From NCBI RefSeq assembly GCF_025137375.1, contig NZ_CP073720.1:3682501-3746500 (forward strand): a stretch of 64,000 nucleotides of DNA. The letters are read 5' to 3'. Within the stretch, counting starts at the first letter, position 1, and the number at the start of each line of letters is the position of its first letter. The translations under genes were made by a program, and so were the position numbers. Shown in pieces: positions 7,542 through 15,489 of this stretch. Below the pieces are notes generated by a model. That model had not been told where the DNA came from. It worked only from the letters and a program-made list of their open reading frames with translations, and searched no databases. Source of the DNA: Dactylosporangium fulvum (GTDB taxonomy: Bacteria; Actinomycetota; Actinomycetes; Mycobacteriales; Micromonosporaceae).

Positions 7542-7819
7542 GCAGCATCCCTTCGGTTGGCCGGCCGACGCCTGACCGGCGAGTATGTTGCCGCGACCCA
7601 CGGCCCGGCCTCCGGATGCCGGCGCCGCCACTCCCGCAGGTAGGCGGCCGACAGTTCGGCGGCGGTGCGCGGGTCACGGATGACGGCCGGGGCCAGCGGC
7701 GTACCCGGTTCGGCGCCGACAACGTGCCGGATGATGTCGGCCACCTCGCCGGCGCGGACACTGCCGGGCGACCGGTCGGCGTCGGCGACGATCGCCAGCC
7801 ACATGCCATGCCGGCTCAC
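7538..7819 (-). CDS. Hypothetical phage protein
   Basis: 93 aa, GTG start with 4-nt overlap to the HTH-type gene upstream. Contains a hydrophobic N-terminal strand (MWLAIVADAD) and a basic C-terminus (REWRRRHPE, VRRRPANRR). No family recognised. Confidence 0.6.
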   Translation of the reverse strand: MSRHGMWLAIVADADRSPGSVRAGEVADIIRHVVGAEPGTPLAPAVIRDPRTAAELSAAYLREWRRRHPEAGPWVAATYSPVRRRPANRRDAA

Positions 7820-8505
7820 GCGGCCACCGCCTCACCGGCGAGCTCGGCCCGCCACCTGTAGAACGTCGTCTTCGACGCCTGCAGCCGCTCCTCGAACTCC
7901 CGCAACGTCATGTGCGGCACGTGCTCCACGATCACGATCCTCTGCTCCGCGGTCGTCAACCGGCTGAACGGCAGCCGTCCCGCCAGCGCCAGTTCGACCG
8001 CCGCCTCGTCGACCCGCCCGGAGTGATCCGCTGCGGTCGCCGACCAGCGCGGCCGGGCATCCGGGTTGTCGATGTCACCGTCGTCCCACGCCAGAGGAGG
8101 CACCCAGCCCTTCTCCTCGGCCCGGCGGCGGGACAGCGCCGACGGGCCCGCCGTGGCGCACAGCTGCCGGAACACGTCGTCGATGCGCCGGGCGATGTCG
8201 ACGTGGACGACCCGGTTTCCTCTGATCGCATGCTGCTGCACGGCCTGCCACGTCACACCGAGCCGTTCCGCCAGGTCGGACCAGCGCCAGCCGAGCGCCG
8301 CGAGGGCCTGCAGCCGCCGGGTGGTGCCGATCGCGGGAACCCGGCGGGGTTGTGCCAGTCCGTGCCGGCGGCGTTTCCGGTAGATGCGTTCCGCGTCGCG
8401 GGCGTGGGGGCAGCGGCAGCCGCGCTCGTAGGCGGAAACGGTGCCGTGGTAGATGGCCGAGCATGCCGGGTTGCGTCGCCCCAGGTCGGTGCCGGACTGC
8501 ATCAC
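7816..8505 (-). CDS. HTH DNA-binding protein, copy 1 of paralogous pair
   Basis: About 229 aa from the GTG at 8503-8505; an ATG follows immediately. The N-terminus has a small Cys/His cluster (GCRCPHARDAERIYRKRRR). The middle GTTRRLQALAALGWRWSDLAERLGV resembles an HTH as in many actinophage DNA-binding proteins. The C-terminal third ends in a second HTH-like segment (LREFEERLQASKTTFYRW). It shares PPLAWDDGDIDNPDA and LAGRLPFSRL with the gene directly upstream, so the two are paralogues. Probable DNA-binding regulator or accessory protein; no target is visible. Confidence 0.7.
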   Translation of the reverse strand: MMQSGTDLGRRNPACSAIYHGTVSAYERGCRCPHARDAERIYRKRRRHGLAQPRRVPAIGTTRRLQALAALGWRWSDLAERLGVTWQAVQQHAIRGNRVVHVDIARRIDDVFRQLCATAGPSALSRRRAEEKGWVPPLAWDDGDIDNPDARPRWSATAADHSGRVDEAAVELALAGRLPFSRLTTAEQRIVIVEHVPHMTLREFEERLQASKTTFYRWRAELAGEAVAA

Positions 8506-9323
8506 GCCGCCGCCTGCCCGTCCTCGGCGACTCGTTCGCGCCAGTACTTCACGGTCCGCGCCGACATGCCCAGCAGCGACATGATCGGGTTGAAGGTCCA
8601 GTCGGCGAGATGCTCCCGGAACAGGGCGATCTTCTCCGCGTCGCGTAGCTGCTTGAACGGCAGCTTCCCGGCCAGCACCCGTGAGATCGCCTCCTCGTCG
8701 ACGATCTCGTCACCGGACTCGCCGAGCTCCGGCATGGCATCCGGGTTGTCGACGTCGACGTCCTCCCACGCCAGCGGCGGCAGCCACTCGTTGCGCTGGG
8801 CGTTGGCGCGGGCACGGCTCGACGGGCCCGGTGTGCCTGACAACCGCTCATACAGGTCGCGCACCTTGTCGGCGCTCGACTGGGCGACCGCGGACTGCCG
8901 GCGGCGGGTCCACTCCCACACCTGCTGCATGTTCTTGTAGCCGAGCCGGTCCGACAGGTCGGAGATGGTGTAGCCGATCGCGACGAGCGCCTGCAGTCGC
9001 CGCGACGTTCCGGTGATGTCGACCATCCCGGCTGGCAGCGGCGGGCACTCGGGCGGCGTGACGGCCAGGATTGCGGCGGCGGTGGCACCCTGGACGTAGC
9101 GTCGGCTGCCCTCCCGGGCGATCGGCCACACGGTACCGGGCGACAACTGGGCGGCGTCGGCGATGGCGGTGAGGGACATGCCGGCCGCAGAGAGCAGCAC
9201 GATGTGGTGCCGGATGTCTGCGCTGGGGACCGGGTGCCGCCAGGTGCCGTCCTTGATGTGGCGGCGTCGGCGCCGGTCGTAGGCGCGCAGGTGGGTGCGG
9301 CCCGGGTTGGTGATGGTGGTCAT
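8502..9323 (-). CDS. HTH DNA-binding protein, copy 2 of paralogous pair
   Basis: 273 aa, ATG start. HTH-like segments at about residues 47-67 (AAGMSLTAIADAAQLSPGTVW) and in GTSRRLQALVAIGYTISDLSDRLGY; the C-terminus has FNPIMSLLGMSARTVKYWR. The motif PPLAWEDVDVDNPDA and LAGKLPFKQL are shared with the next gene downstream. It carries an extra N-terminal HTH that copy 1 lacks. Such proteins are common in actinophage early regions and are presumed DNA-binding. Confidence 0.7.
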   Translation of the reverse strand: MTTITNPGRTHLRAYDRRRRRHIKDGTWRHPVPSADIRHHIVLLSAAGMSLTAIADAAQLSPGTVWPIAREGSRRYVQGATAAAILAVTPPECPPLPAGMVDITGTSRRLQALVAIGYTISDLSDRLGYKNMQQVWEWTRRRQSAVAQSSADKVRDLYERLSGTPGPSSRARANAQRNEWLPPLAWEDVDVDNPDAMPELGESGDEIVDEEAISRVLAGKLPFKQLRDAEKIALFREHLADWTFNPIMSLLGMSARTVKYWRERVAEDGQAAA

Positions 9324-9360
9324 GGCGTTACTCCGGCGCTGATGTTCGGATCGTGGCGGA

Positions 9361-9654
9361 TCATCGGACGGCCCGGTGTTCGGGGCAGTCGTCGAGGGGG
9401 CAGCCGTGCAGGCACGGGCCGCAGGAGCGTTCCTCGCAGTGGGCGCCGGTCTCGTCGTCCCGGCAGACATCGGGCAGGCAGACGCACTCCGGGCAGCGGG
9501 CCGGGCTGACCTGGGCGGCTCGCTCGCGGCGCTGGACCACGACCAGGATTTCGGCGAGTGCCTGCGACAGGGACTCGGCTGCGGCCCGGCCTGCGGGGCT
9601 GTCGGGGTCGAGCGGGGTGACGTGCACCTGGCCGGTGTGCTGCTCGCCGGTCAT
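9361..9654 (-). CDS. Cysteine-rich small protein
   Basis: 97 aa. The C-terminal 45 residues hold ten cysteines and two histidines (CPECVCLPDVC, CEERSCGPCLHGCPLDDCPEH), enough for two or more zinc sites. The N-terminal half is helical. The ATG overlaps the upstream stop by 4 nt. Function unknown. Confidence 0.6.
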   Translation of the reverse strand: MTGEQHTGQVHVTPLDPDSPAGRAAAESLSQALAEILVVVQRRERAAQVSPARCPECVCLPDVCRDDETGAHCEERSCGPCLHGCPLDDCPEHRAVR

Positions 9655-9848
9655 GACGTCGCCTCCCGGGCCGCCTTGGTCAGCTCGCCAGCAAGCCACT
9701 GGGCTGCCTCGGGCGTGTAGAAGTCGTTGACGATGTCCCCGTCGTCCATCTGGCGGCGGACCAGCACGAACGGACCCGGCTGGCCGAGCGGGGTTCCCGC
9801 GACGACGGTGACCGTCAGGTTGAGCGCGGTGCGGTTCACGTCGGCCAT
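9651..9848 (-). CDS. Hypothetical phage protein
   Basis: 65 aa, ATG start sharing its last base with the upstream gene's end. Beta-rich N-terminus (ALNLTVTVVAG) and a C-terminal helix (EAAQWLAGELTKAAREA). No family recognised. Confidence 0.55.
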   Translation of the reverse strand: MADVNRTALNLTVTVVAGTPLGQPGPFVLVRRQMDDGDIVNDFYTPEAAQWLAGELTKAAREATS

Positions 9849-9973
9849 CACGCCACCTCCGCGAGCTGCGCTCGGACGGCCGCCTCGACGTCGCCGGGCA
9901 GCGTCCACGGCACGGCGAGCTGCCCGGCCGCGCGCACCGGCTCGCCGAGCGGGCGGATGGTGATGGCCTTCAT
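9848..9973 (-). CDS. Very small hypothetical protein
   Basis: 41 aa, MKAITIRPLGEPVRAAGQLA start, strand-rich then helical. It starts 8 nt after the stop of the upstream gene. Support is only the packing of the operon and a sensible N-terminus. Confidence 0.45.
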   Translation of the reverse strand: MKAITIRPLGEPVRAAGQLAVPWTLPGDVEAAVRAQLAEVA

Positions 9974-9981
9974 CCCCACTC

Positions 9982-10218
9982 CTACCGGTAGATGCCGTCG
10001 GCGGGCACAGCGCGGCGGATCGCATCCCAGTCGGGCACGGGCAGCCCGGCGGCCTCCGCCATGCGGGTTGTCGTCTCGCGGGTCGCCTCGGCCCGGCCGT
10101 TGTTCTTCGCGTAGTCGTAGTTGCCCATCGAGCAGCGGGCGGCGACGATCTGCTGCCGGTACTCCTCGGCGGACTCCGCGATCGCGGCCTGCAGGTCGGC
10201 GAGCGTCGTGTCGTTCAT
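9982..10218 (-). CDS. Small helical hypothetical protein
   Basis: 78 aa, ATG start with AAGGAG upstream. Mainly helical, with the motif GNYDYAKNNGRAEATRET in the middle. No family recognised. A 74-nt gap precedes it, so it has its own strong ribosome binding site rather than overlap coupling. Confidence 0.65.
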   Translation of the reverse strand: MNDTTLADLQAAIAESAEEYRQQIVAARCSMGNYDYAKNNGRAEATRETTTRMAEAAGLPVPDWDAIRRAVPADGIYR

Positions 10219-10292
10219 GGTTCACTCCTTGGGTCGGGCCCGGCGGCACCGTCAGGGGGTTGGTCGCCGGGCCAGGCTTGATGCAGGCCAGG

Positions 10293-10832
10293 TCAGTCGT
10301 GCGAGTACTCGTCGACGGTGATCCCGTCCCGGCGAACCTTCACCCGCGCGTGGTCGCCGAACGCGTTCAGCAGCACGTCCTCGAAGGCACCCGAGTCGAT
10401 CGCCTCGGAGAGCGCGTAGCAGGCCAGGAACGACAACTCACGGGTTCCCTGGTACGGCCCGTAGACCTTGCGGCGGTTCTCCCAGTCGCGCGGGTTGTCC
10501 CACTCGTAGTCCCGATCCCCGAGGGTCGGGTGGCCGCCATATCCGATGGTGAACGAGTCGTCGTCCTCGTCGTCGTCCTCGTTGTTCGGGGTCTTCGGCT
10601 TGACGTCGTCGACCGTGCGGAACCACGGCTCGCGGACTCTGAACACGCACGGTTCGCCGTCGTTGAAGTACGGCGTGTACTGGATCCAGCCGAACGAGTG
10701 GATGTAGTCGTCGGCGAGCACCGCCCGGATCAGCGGCTCCAGTTCCGACAGCGGGCGCTGCGCGGTGCGCTGATCGCCGCGGGTGATGTCACCCTCGACG
10801 GGAATGCCGAGGAAGTTGGTCTTCGTGGTCAT
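10293..10832 (-). CDS. Acidic hypothetical phage protein
   Basis: 179 aa, ATG overlapping the upstream stop. It contains an acidic linker (NEDDDEDDDS near residue 85) between two globular halves and conserved-looking aromatic stretches (FGWIQYTPYF, RKVYGPYQG). The length and context suit a conserved actinophage early protein. No function assigned. Confidence 0.65.
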   Translation of the reverse strand: MTTKTNFLGIPVEGDITRGDQRTAQRPLSELEPLIRAVLADDYIHSFGWIQYTPYFNDGEPCVFRVREPWFRTVDDVKPKTPNNEDDDEDDDSFTIGYGGHPTLGDRDYEWDNPRDWENRRKVYGPYQGTRELSFLACYALSEAIDSGAFEDVLLNAFGDHARVKVRRDGITVDEYSHD

Positions 10833-11212
10833 GCGGTGGCTCCTTCTTTGAGCAGGTGGGACAGGGGTAGTTCCTTGCGTTGGGCGCCGGACATCCACGG
10901 CTTGATCGGCATGCCGTCGATGTAGTCGGCGGGGCTCGGCAGCCAGCCGAGGTCCTCGAGGATGTGCCGTTCGGCGATGAGCCGAACCGGGACCTGGATC
11001 ACGCCCTCACCGGACGCCCGGGGGATCTCCAGCACGCGGCCGAAGATCCGCTGGCACAGCCATACGCCTGTCGTGTGGTGGTACATGGCGCGGTGCCGAA
11101 CATCCCCGATGACCTGCTTCGACGAGTCGATGAACTCCTCGACCTCGATGTAGTGCTCGGGTGCGCCACCCCACTTCCGGGCGGCCGACTGGGCATGGTT
11201 CCAGGAGTTCAC
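10829..11212 (-). CDS. DUF6915-like phage protein
   Basis: 127 aa, ATG start. The pattern NSWNHAQSAARKWGGAPEHY at the N-terminus, followed by DSSKQVIGDVRHRAMYHHTTGV, RLIAERHILEDLG and a short Pro-rich end, matches the DUF6915 family as I remember it, widespread in phages and of unknown function. The conserved His residues (HRAMYHH, ERHI) hint at a metal site. Family match is from memory, not from a search. Confidence 0.65.
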   Translation of the reverse strand: MNSWNHAQSAARKWGGAPEHYIEVEEFIDSSKQVIGDVRHRAMYHHTTGVWLCQRIFGRVLEIPRASGEGVIQVPVRLIAERHILEDLGWLPSPADYIDGMPIKPWMSGAQRKELPLSHLLKEGATA

Positions 11213-11224
11213 AGCGATCTCCTC

Positions 11225-11395
11225 TCAGGGGTTTCGGATGATTCGGTGCACGGCGACGGCGAGCACGCCACCGCCACCCAGCACCGCTGTGGCGCCGAGC
11301 AGGTAGCCGGCGGTCGGGAGGTCCAGGCCGGTGCCGGAGATGAGCGCCACGCCGACGACGGCGGTCAGGGCGGCGCGGGCCAGGTTGAGTTTCAC
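11225..11395 (-). CDS. Small two-helix membrane protein
   Basis: 56 aa, GTG start overlapping the methyltransferase stop by 4 nt. Two hydrophobic segments (about 6-22 and 28-48) separated by a short turn, with Arg at the C-terminus. Could be a small holin-like or stress membrane peptide, but it sits in the early operon, so function is open. Confidence 0.55.
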   Translation of the reverse strand: MKLNLARAALTAVVGVALISGTGLDLPTAGYLLGATAVLGGGGVLAVAVHRIIRNP

Positions 11396-14300
11396 GAGCC
11401 GAGCCCTTCGATCGGCGCGGTGTCGAGCACGGCACGCAGCCGCGACCCGATCCACGCACCGACCGCCGGCGTCACGGCATTGCCGAATCCGTCGACCTGA
11501 TCCCGGGCCGACCCCCACACGACGAAGCTCCCCTGATAGCCGGGGAAGTCCACGTCGAACCCGCATCCGCGGCCGACCTCGTGAGGGCCGAGCATGCGGA
11601 AATAGCAGTCCTCAATGGCGAGGTCGGCGAGCGCGTCACGCCATTCGGCGGACAGGAGCGCGGTCGTGTCGCGGGCCGTGAGAGTGCCGAGCGGATCAGT
11701 CAGCGGGTGAGGTGCGGTCGCCTCCGAGCCGGTGCCGTTCTGCTTGTACCAGCCGGAGAACAGCAGGGCCTGGTTGGCGCTCGACGCGACGACCGTGCCG
11801 AGCGGGTCGCTGACCGGGTGGGCGCGGTACTGCGCCTCGTCGATCGAACCGTTGTTCTTAATCGTTCCGGCAGCGGTGAGCAGGCCAGGGATCTGGTCGG
11901 AGGTCACCGTCGGCATCGGCTCGGCATGTCCGGTCGGCACGGTGTTCTTGCGGAACGGAACGACGCCGGCAGACAGCAGACTAATGCCGCCGGAGCCGGC
12001 ATTGCCGACGACGGTGGCCATGGGTTCGGCGAGAGTGCGGCTGGTCGCGTTCTCCCGGTTCGCCGTGACCCCGGCGGTCACCAGCGCCATGGTCTCCGAG
12101 CCACCCTGAGTCGGCAGCGACTCATCGACGCCACGCGGGGCGCCCTGATAGTTGTCGACCGCGGCGAACAGCACCGCTTTCTCGTGCGTGCTCGTCACCG
12201 TGTCCATCGGCCGCGTGATGTGCTGACCGTCGCCGTTGTGCCGGTGCGCGGCTACCACGTGGCCAGTGAGTGCCGTGGCTGCTCCAACAGACAGGAGCGC
12301 GGCCTCCTGCTGGCTGGTCTGGGTGGACATCGGCTGCCATGGGTGCCGCTCCGTGCCATGCACGGCCTTGGCGGGCATCAGCACGGCGGGGAACTCGGGG
12401 AAACGCTGTCGGCAGCGTTCGGCGCGGGCCATCGTCGCCGGCGCGAGCGGCTTGGCGCGGTCGCCGATCCGGGTTCCGAGGTTGGTCAAGTCCAGCGCGT
12501 TGATCGACGGCGCCATGGGCGGAACGACCTCGCGACGGCAGCGCGGGCAGCGGTAGTTGTACTGCTTGCCGTAGCGCACCGACCCGGTGGGCGGGACGCC
12601 GGTCTTCCACGACCAGACGGCCGGCAGTACCTCCTGGCAGTGGCCGCACCAAGACATCGGCCGGTGGTCCAGGTCGGGGGCGGGGATGCTGCGGTCCCAG
12701 AACGCGCCGTACCACCTGTCTCGCGACTGTGACACGCCGAAGAACTGGGAGTTCAGGTACAGCACCTTGTGCCGATAGTTGAGGTTGTTGAGTTGGCGCA
12801 GCCACCACCGGTACGTCGATCCGTCGCCGACCTTCGGGCGCCCCTGGATGGCTGGCCCCCACGATTGGAGCTCGGTCGTGCATTCGACGAGGATCATGCG
12901 CGGGTGGTGGCGCTCGGCGTAGTGCAACACGCAGTTTGCCGTCGCCCTGTCGCGTTCGCTGCGGGTGACCCGCGCCTCGAAGTCGGGGTCGTCCAGGTCG
13001 AACAGGCTGAGTCCCTGCTCGTATGCCTTCTGCGTGTTGGCCTGCGAGTGATTGACGCAGTTGTGCACGAGCATGCCGTCGACGACGTAGGTGTGGTCCT
13101 CGGCGACAGTCATGTTGTAGACCGTGACCGTCGCGCCAGCCTTCACCGCGCCGCCGGTCTTGCCCCAGCGGTAGCCGTCGGCGTCGCGATGCTTCGGCCG
13201 GCGGTCCCGGACCAGGTGCGCGGTGACAGTCCAGCGCGGACGCTGGTTCACCGTGCGGCCCTCGATGACGGCCTGCGCGGCGGGACGCTGGTAGTGCATC
13301 GTCGCGAAGTAGCCGAGCGACGTGAGCAGCAGGCGGACGCCGACCGCCAGCTCCTTCGACACTGACGATGCCTGCGCCCTGAGTCCGTCCCGGCTGACAT
13401 GGCCGTCCGCCGACAGGTAGCCGTCGACGAACGCCCGGCGGATGGGCTCGGGCGCGAACAGCAGCCATGCAGGAAGACGCTTCCCTTCGGCGCCGTGCCC
13501 GAAGTGTTCGACGATGAACGCGGCGAGACCTTGCCGGGTCACGTGGAAGGTGTCGGTGGTCGCCTGCCGGGTTCGGTTCCACGGCAGTTCGGTCAGGGTG
13601 GCCAGCGATTTGGCGAGGTCGTCGGCCTCGTCGTGGCTGGCGCAGATCGTCACCCGCGACCACACGTTCCCGCGATCGGGGCGGCGAGACACCCACCCGT
13701 CACCGATCCAGCGGCCGAGAACCCAAGCGACCTGCTCGTCGACGGGGCCAAGGTCGTGCGCGCTGGGCATGGTCGCGTTGCCGTCGAGCACCGGCGTGCC
13801 GACCCACATGCCGGCCAGCGCGTCTGCCCGGACCTCGCGCGGCTCGCCGAGGACGGGTAGCAACCGACGGTTCGCGTCCGCCTGACTGCATGCCCGCGAG
13901 CAGAACAGCCGCGCGGTGTTGGCCTTGAACTGGGCAACCGGACCACCGCACTCCAGGCACTGGGCGCCGTCGAGAGGCTGATACTTGCGACGCGTCTGGT
14001 ATTCGCGGGTCGCCGGCGCGGCGATGAACGGGTGGTCGGGGGTGCAGGTGATCGGGGTGAGCGCGTTGACGGTGATCGTCGGGCGCTCCACGGCAGAGGT
14101 GTGCGTCACCGGCCGCCAACGGCTGCGGTGTGTCCACACCTCGTCGCCAACGCTGACGGCCTCGATCGGAACCAGCCCGCGACGGGTCAGCACGAGCGAC
14201 CCGGCGGCGAAGCAACTGACGCCTGCGACGAGAAGGTCGGCGGCCGGTAGGTCGCGGGCCGAGTGGTAGTCGGCGGACTCGGGGTCGACGAGGTCGGCGA

Positions 14301-14514
14301 TCCAGTGCTCGGCGTATGGGTGGTTCGCCTCGTGAACCTTGACCTTGTAGTCGTTGTGGTTCGCGGCCATGATCGTGGTGAACCCGGCCATCTCGATGCC
14401 CTTGGTCAGGCCGCCGAAGCCGGAGAACAGGTCGACTGCGACGAGATCGTCATGGCGGAACCGGCGGCGGCGAACGGCAGGCCGGTGTGTGGCTGTGCGG
14501 TGGGTGACGCTCAC
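11392..14514 (-). CDS. Intein-split cytosine-5 DNA methyltransferase
   Basis: 1040 aa precursor; about 655 aa after removal of the intein (residues 101-485). C5-MTase motif I is VDLFSGFGGLTKGIEMAGF at 28-45. Motif IV is GVS-CVNHSQA, with the catalytic Cys being residue 486, the first residue after the intein. A motif VI-like ILVECTTEL lies at 541-549, motif VIII-like QSRDRWY at 596-602, and motif X GNAVTP at 1011-1016. A zinc-knuckle pair lies at 623-659. Residues about 765-955 contain repeated PM.TV or PLGT units typical of this phage methylase type. It would methylate element or host cytosines. The start was kept because the ATG/GTG-coupled LexA-like gene ends there. Confidence 0.9.
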   Translation of the reverse strand: MSVTHRTATHRPAVRRRRFRHDDLVAVDLFSGFGGLTKGIEMAGFTTIMAANHNDYKVKVHEANHPYAEHWIADLVDPESADYHSARDLPAADLLVAGVSCFAAGSLVLTRRGLVPIEAVSVGDEVWTHRSRWRPVTHTSAVERPTITVNALTPITCTPDHPFIAAPATREYQTRRKYQPLDGAQCLECGGPVAQFKANTARLFCSRACSQADANRRLLPVLGEPREVRADALAGMWVGTPVLDGNATMPSAHDLGPVDEQVAWVLGRWIGDGWVSRRPDRGNVWSRVTICASHDEADDLAKSLATLTELPWNRTRQATTDTFHVTRQGLAAFIVEHFGHGAEGKRLPAWLLFAPEPIRRAFVDGYLSADGHVSRDGLRAQASSVSKELAVGVRLLLTSLGYFATMHYQRPAAQAVIEGRTVNQRPRWTVTAHLVRDRRPKHRDADGYRWGKTGGAVKAGATVTVYNMTVAEDHTYVVDGMLVHNCVNHSQANTQKAYEQGLSLFDLDDPDFEARVTRSERDRATANCVLHYAERHHPRMILVECTTELQSWGPAIQGRPKVGDGSTYRWWLRQLNNLNYRHKVLYLNSQFFGVSQSRDRWYGAFWDRSIPAPDLDHRPMSWCGHCQEVLPAVWSWKTGVPPTGSVRYGKQYNYRCPRCRREVVPPMAPSINALDLTNLGTRIGDRAKPLAPATMARAERCRQRFPEFPAVLMPAKAVHGTERHPWQPMSTQTSQQEAALLSVGAATALTGHVVAAHRHNGDGQHITRPMDTVTSTHEKAVLFAAVDNYQGAPRGVDESLPTQGGSETMALVTAGVTANRENATSRTLAEPMATVVGNAGSGGISLLSAGVVPFRKNTVPTGHAEPMPTVTSDQIPGLLTAAGTIKNNGSIDEAQYRAHPVSDPLGTVVASSANQALLFSGWYKQNGTGSEATAPHPLTDPLGTLTARDTTALLSAEWRDALADLAIEDCYFRMLGPHEVGRGCGFDVDFPGYQGSFVVWGSARDQVDGFGNAVTPAVGAWIGSRLRAVLDTAPIEGLGS
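13060..14214 (-). other. LAGLIDADG intein inside the methyltransferase
   Basis: 385 residues, from C101 to N485. Splicing block A is CFAAGSLVLTRRG; block B holds CTPDHPF (TxxH); two LAGLIDADG-like helices read WVLGRWIGDGW and FVDGYLSADGH; the C-terminal end is VYNMTVAEDHTYVVDGMLVHN followed by Cys. A CLEC...CSRAC zinc knuckle (residues 186-209) lies inside. Both homing-endonuclease helices keep an acidic residue, so the endonuclease may be active. Insertion is exactly in front of the catalytic Cys, which also serves as the splicing +1 nucleophile. Confidence 0.92.
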
Positions 14515-14750
14515 GCCGCGACCGTCCGGATGGAGCGGGCGATGCCGGGCGTGCGGGTGATTTGCCTGCGGGCCACGAGCGCGTCGATGTGGTACTGCGC
14601 GGACTGGGCGGCCGACAGGCCGACACCCTTTGCGATCTCGCGTAGGGACGGGCCGTAGCCGTGGCGGGTCTGGTACTCGGCGATGAAGGCGAGGACGGCG
14701 GCGGTTCGCTGGCAGTCCCGCTGGGCGTGGCGGGGGGCAGTTATAGACAA
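14511..14750 (-). CDS. LexA-like winged-HTH regulator
   Basis: 79 aa from a TTG at 14748-14750, chosen because GGAGG lies 6 nt upstream; longer starts would cross the palindromic region. AVLAFIAEYQTRHGYGPSLREIAKGVGLS matches the LexA N-terminal DNA-binding domain (helix, then PS.REIA..VGLS recognition helix), and YHIDALVARRQITRTPGIARSI its wing. No LexA protease domain follows. It sits directly before the methyltransferase and next to two AATTGGC palindromes that could be its operators. Confidence 0.75.
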   Translation of the reverse strand: MSITAPRHAQRDCQRTAAVLAFIAEYQTRHGYGPSLREIAKGVGLSAAQSAQYHIDALVARRQITRTPGIARSIRTVAA

Positions 14751-14774
14751 GAGAGACCTCCGGTAAAGGCCAGA

Positions 14775-14838
14775 AATTGGCCTGCCAATTACGCTACCTG
14801 ACAGGCGTTCGACGCGGAAGAGGAATTGGCAGGCCATG
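14775..14838. promoter_or_regulatory. Divergent operator region with two AATTGGC palindromes
   Basis: AATTGGC-CT-GCCAATT at 14775-14790 is a perfect 7-bp inverted repeat. A second related site, AATTGGC-AG-GCCATG, lies at 14824-14838. They stand between the leftward LexA-like gene and the rightward small gene at 14855, so one regulator could control both directions. Confidence 0.6.
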
Positions 14839-14854
14839 TGGAAGAATCAGCCGC

Positions 14855-15088
14855 GTGGTCAGCCGGAGCAGCGACAAGACCGAATCCGTCCGTGTCACCG
14901 CAGCGGAATCCGACGCTGCCCGTGCTGCGGCCGACGCAGCCCGCTGGACCATCGGCGACCTGCTCCGCGCCGCGATCGTCGCCGCCGGCACGAAGCCCAG
15001 AGAGACGTTCGCCTTCCTGGCGCCCTTTCGGCGCGAGCAGAAGAAGGCCGGGCGGCCACGCAAGGCCGCCCCCCCGCCCGCCGGGTAG
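14855..15088 (+). CDS. Small RHH-like protein on the opposite strand
   Basis: 77 aa from a GTG at 14855-14857. TESVRVTAAESDAAR followed by an Ala-rich helix and WTIGDLLRAAIVAAG resembles a ribbon-helix-helix or small mobilisation-type DNA-binding fold. The C-terminus is basic (REQKKAGRPRKA). It is the only plus-strand gene inside the long minus-strand early region and ends 5 nt from the LuxR-type gene's stop. Start is uncertain; the frame is open further upstream. Confidence 0.5.
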   Translation: MVSRSSDKTESVRVTAAESDAARAAADAARWTIGDLLRAAIVAAGTKPRETFAFLAPFRREQKKAGRPRKAAPPPAG

Positions 15089-15093
15089 CGCCG

Positions 15094-15489
15094 TCACGCC
15101 GCTGCCACCAGCTGTGAGTCGCCGGGCGTGCCCGCCGGCGCCCGGTCCGCCGCGCGCAGCGCCAGTCGTAGCTGCGACTGGTCGTTGATGCCCAGCTTGC
15201 GATAGACCGTCTTCATCGTCGTCTTGGCGCTGTTCACCGAGATGCCGTGCTCCCGCGCAACCTCACGCAGCGGCAGCCGGTCCATCGCGAACGCCCACGC
15301 AATCTGCCGCTGCCGCTTCGTCAACGGCCGCGACGGCACACTCGCCGGCCGGATCTGCGCCAGCAGCGTCTCAACCTGGGCGAGGCTGTCCGTCAACTGC
15401 CGCTGCAACTCCAGCGCCCGGGCCTCGACAGCGTCGAGCACGGCGCCGAGATCAGCCCGGGGCTCGGCGGTCGCCTGCGGTGCTGTCAC
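15094..15489 (-). CDS. LuxR-type HTH regulator
   Basis: 131 aa. The C-terminal half LTKRQRQIAWAFAMDRLPLREVAREHGISVNSAKTTMKTVYRKLGI (read in parts, about residues 68-113) is a GerE/LuxR HTH with the typical recognition helix and KTVYRKLGI ending. The N-terminal half is a helical coiled coil (ALELQRQLTDSLAQVETLLAQI), not a sensor domain. The GTG start overlaps the RusA stop by 4 nt. Probably a transcriptional regulator of element genes. Confidence 0.75.
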   Translation of the reverse strand: MTAPQATAEPRADLGAVLDAVEARALELQRQLTDSLAQVETLLAQIRPASVPSRPLTKRQRQIAWAFAMDRLPLREVAREHGISVNSAKTTMKTVYRKLGINDQSQLRLALRAADRAPAGTPGDSQLVAAA

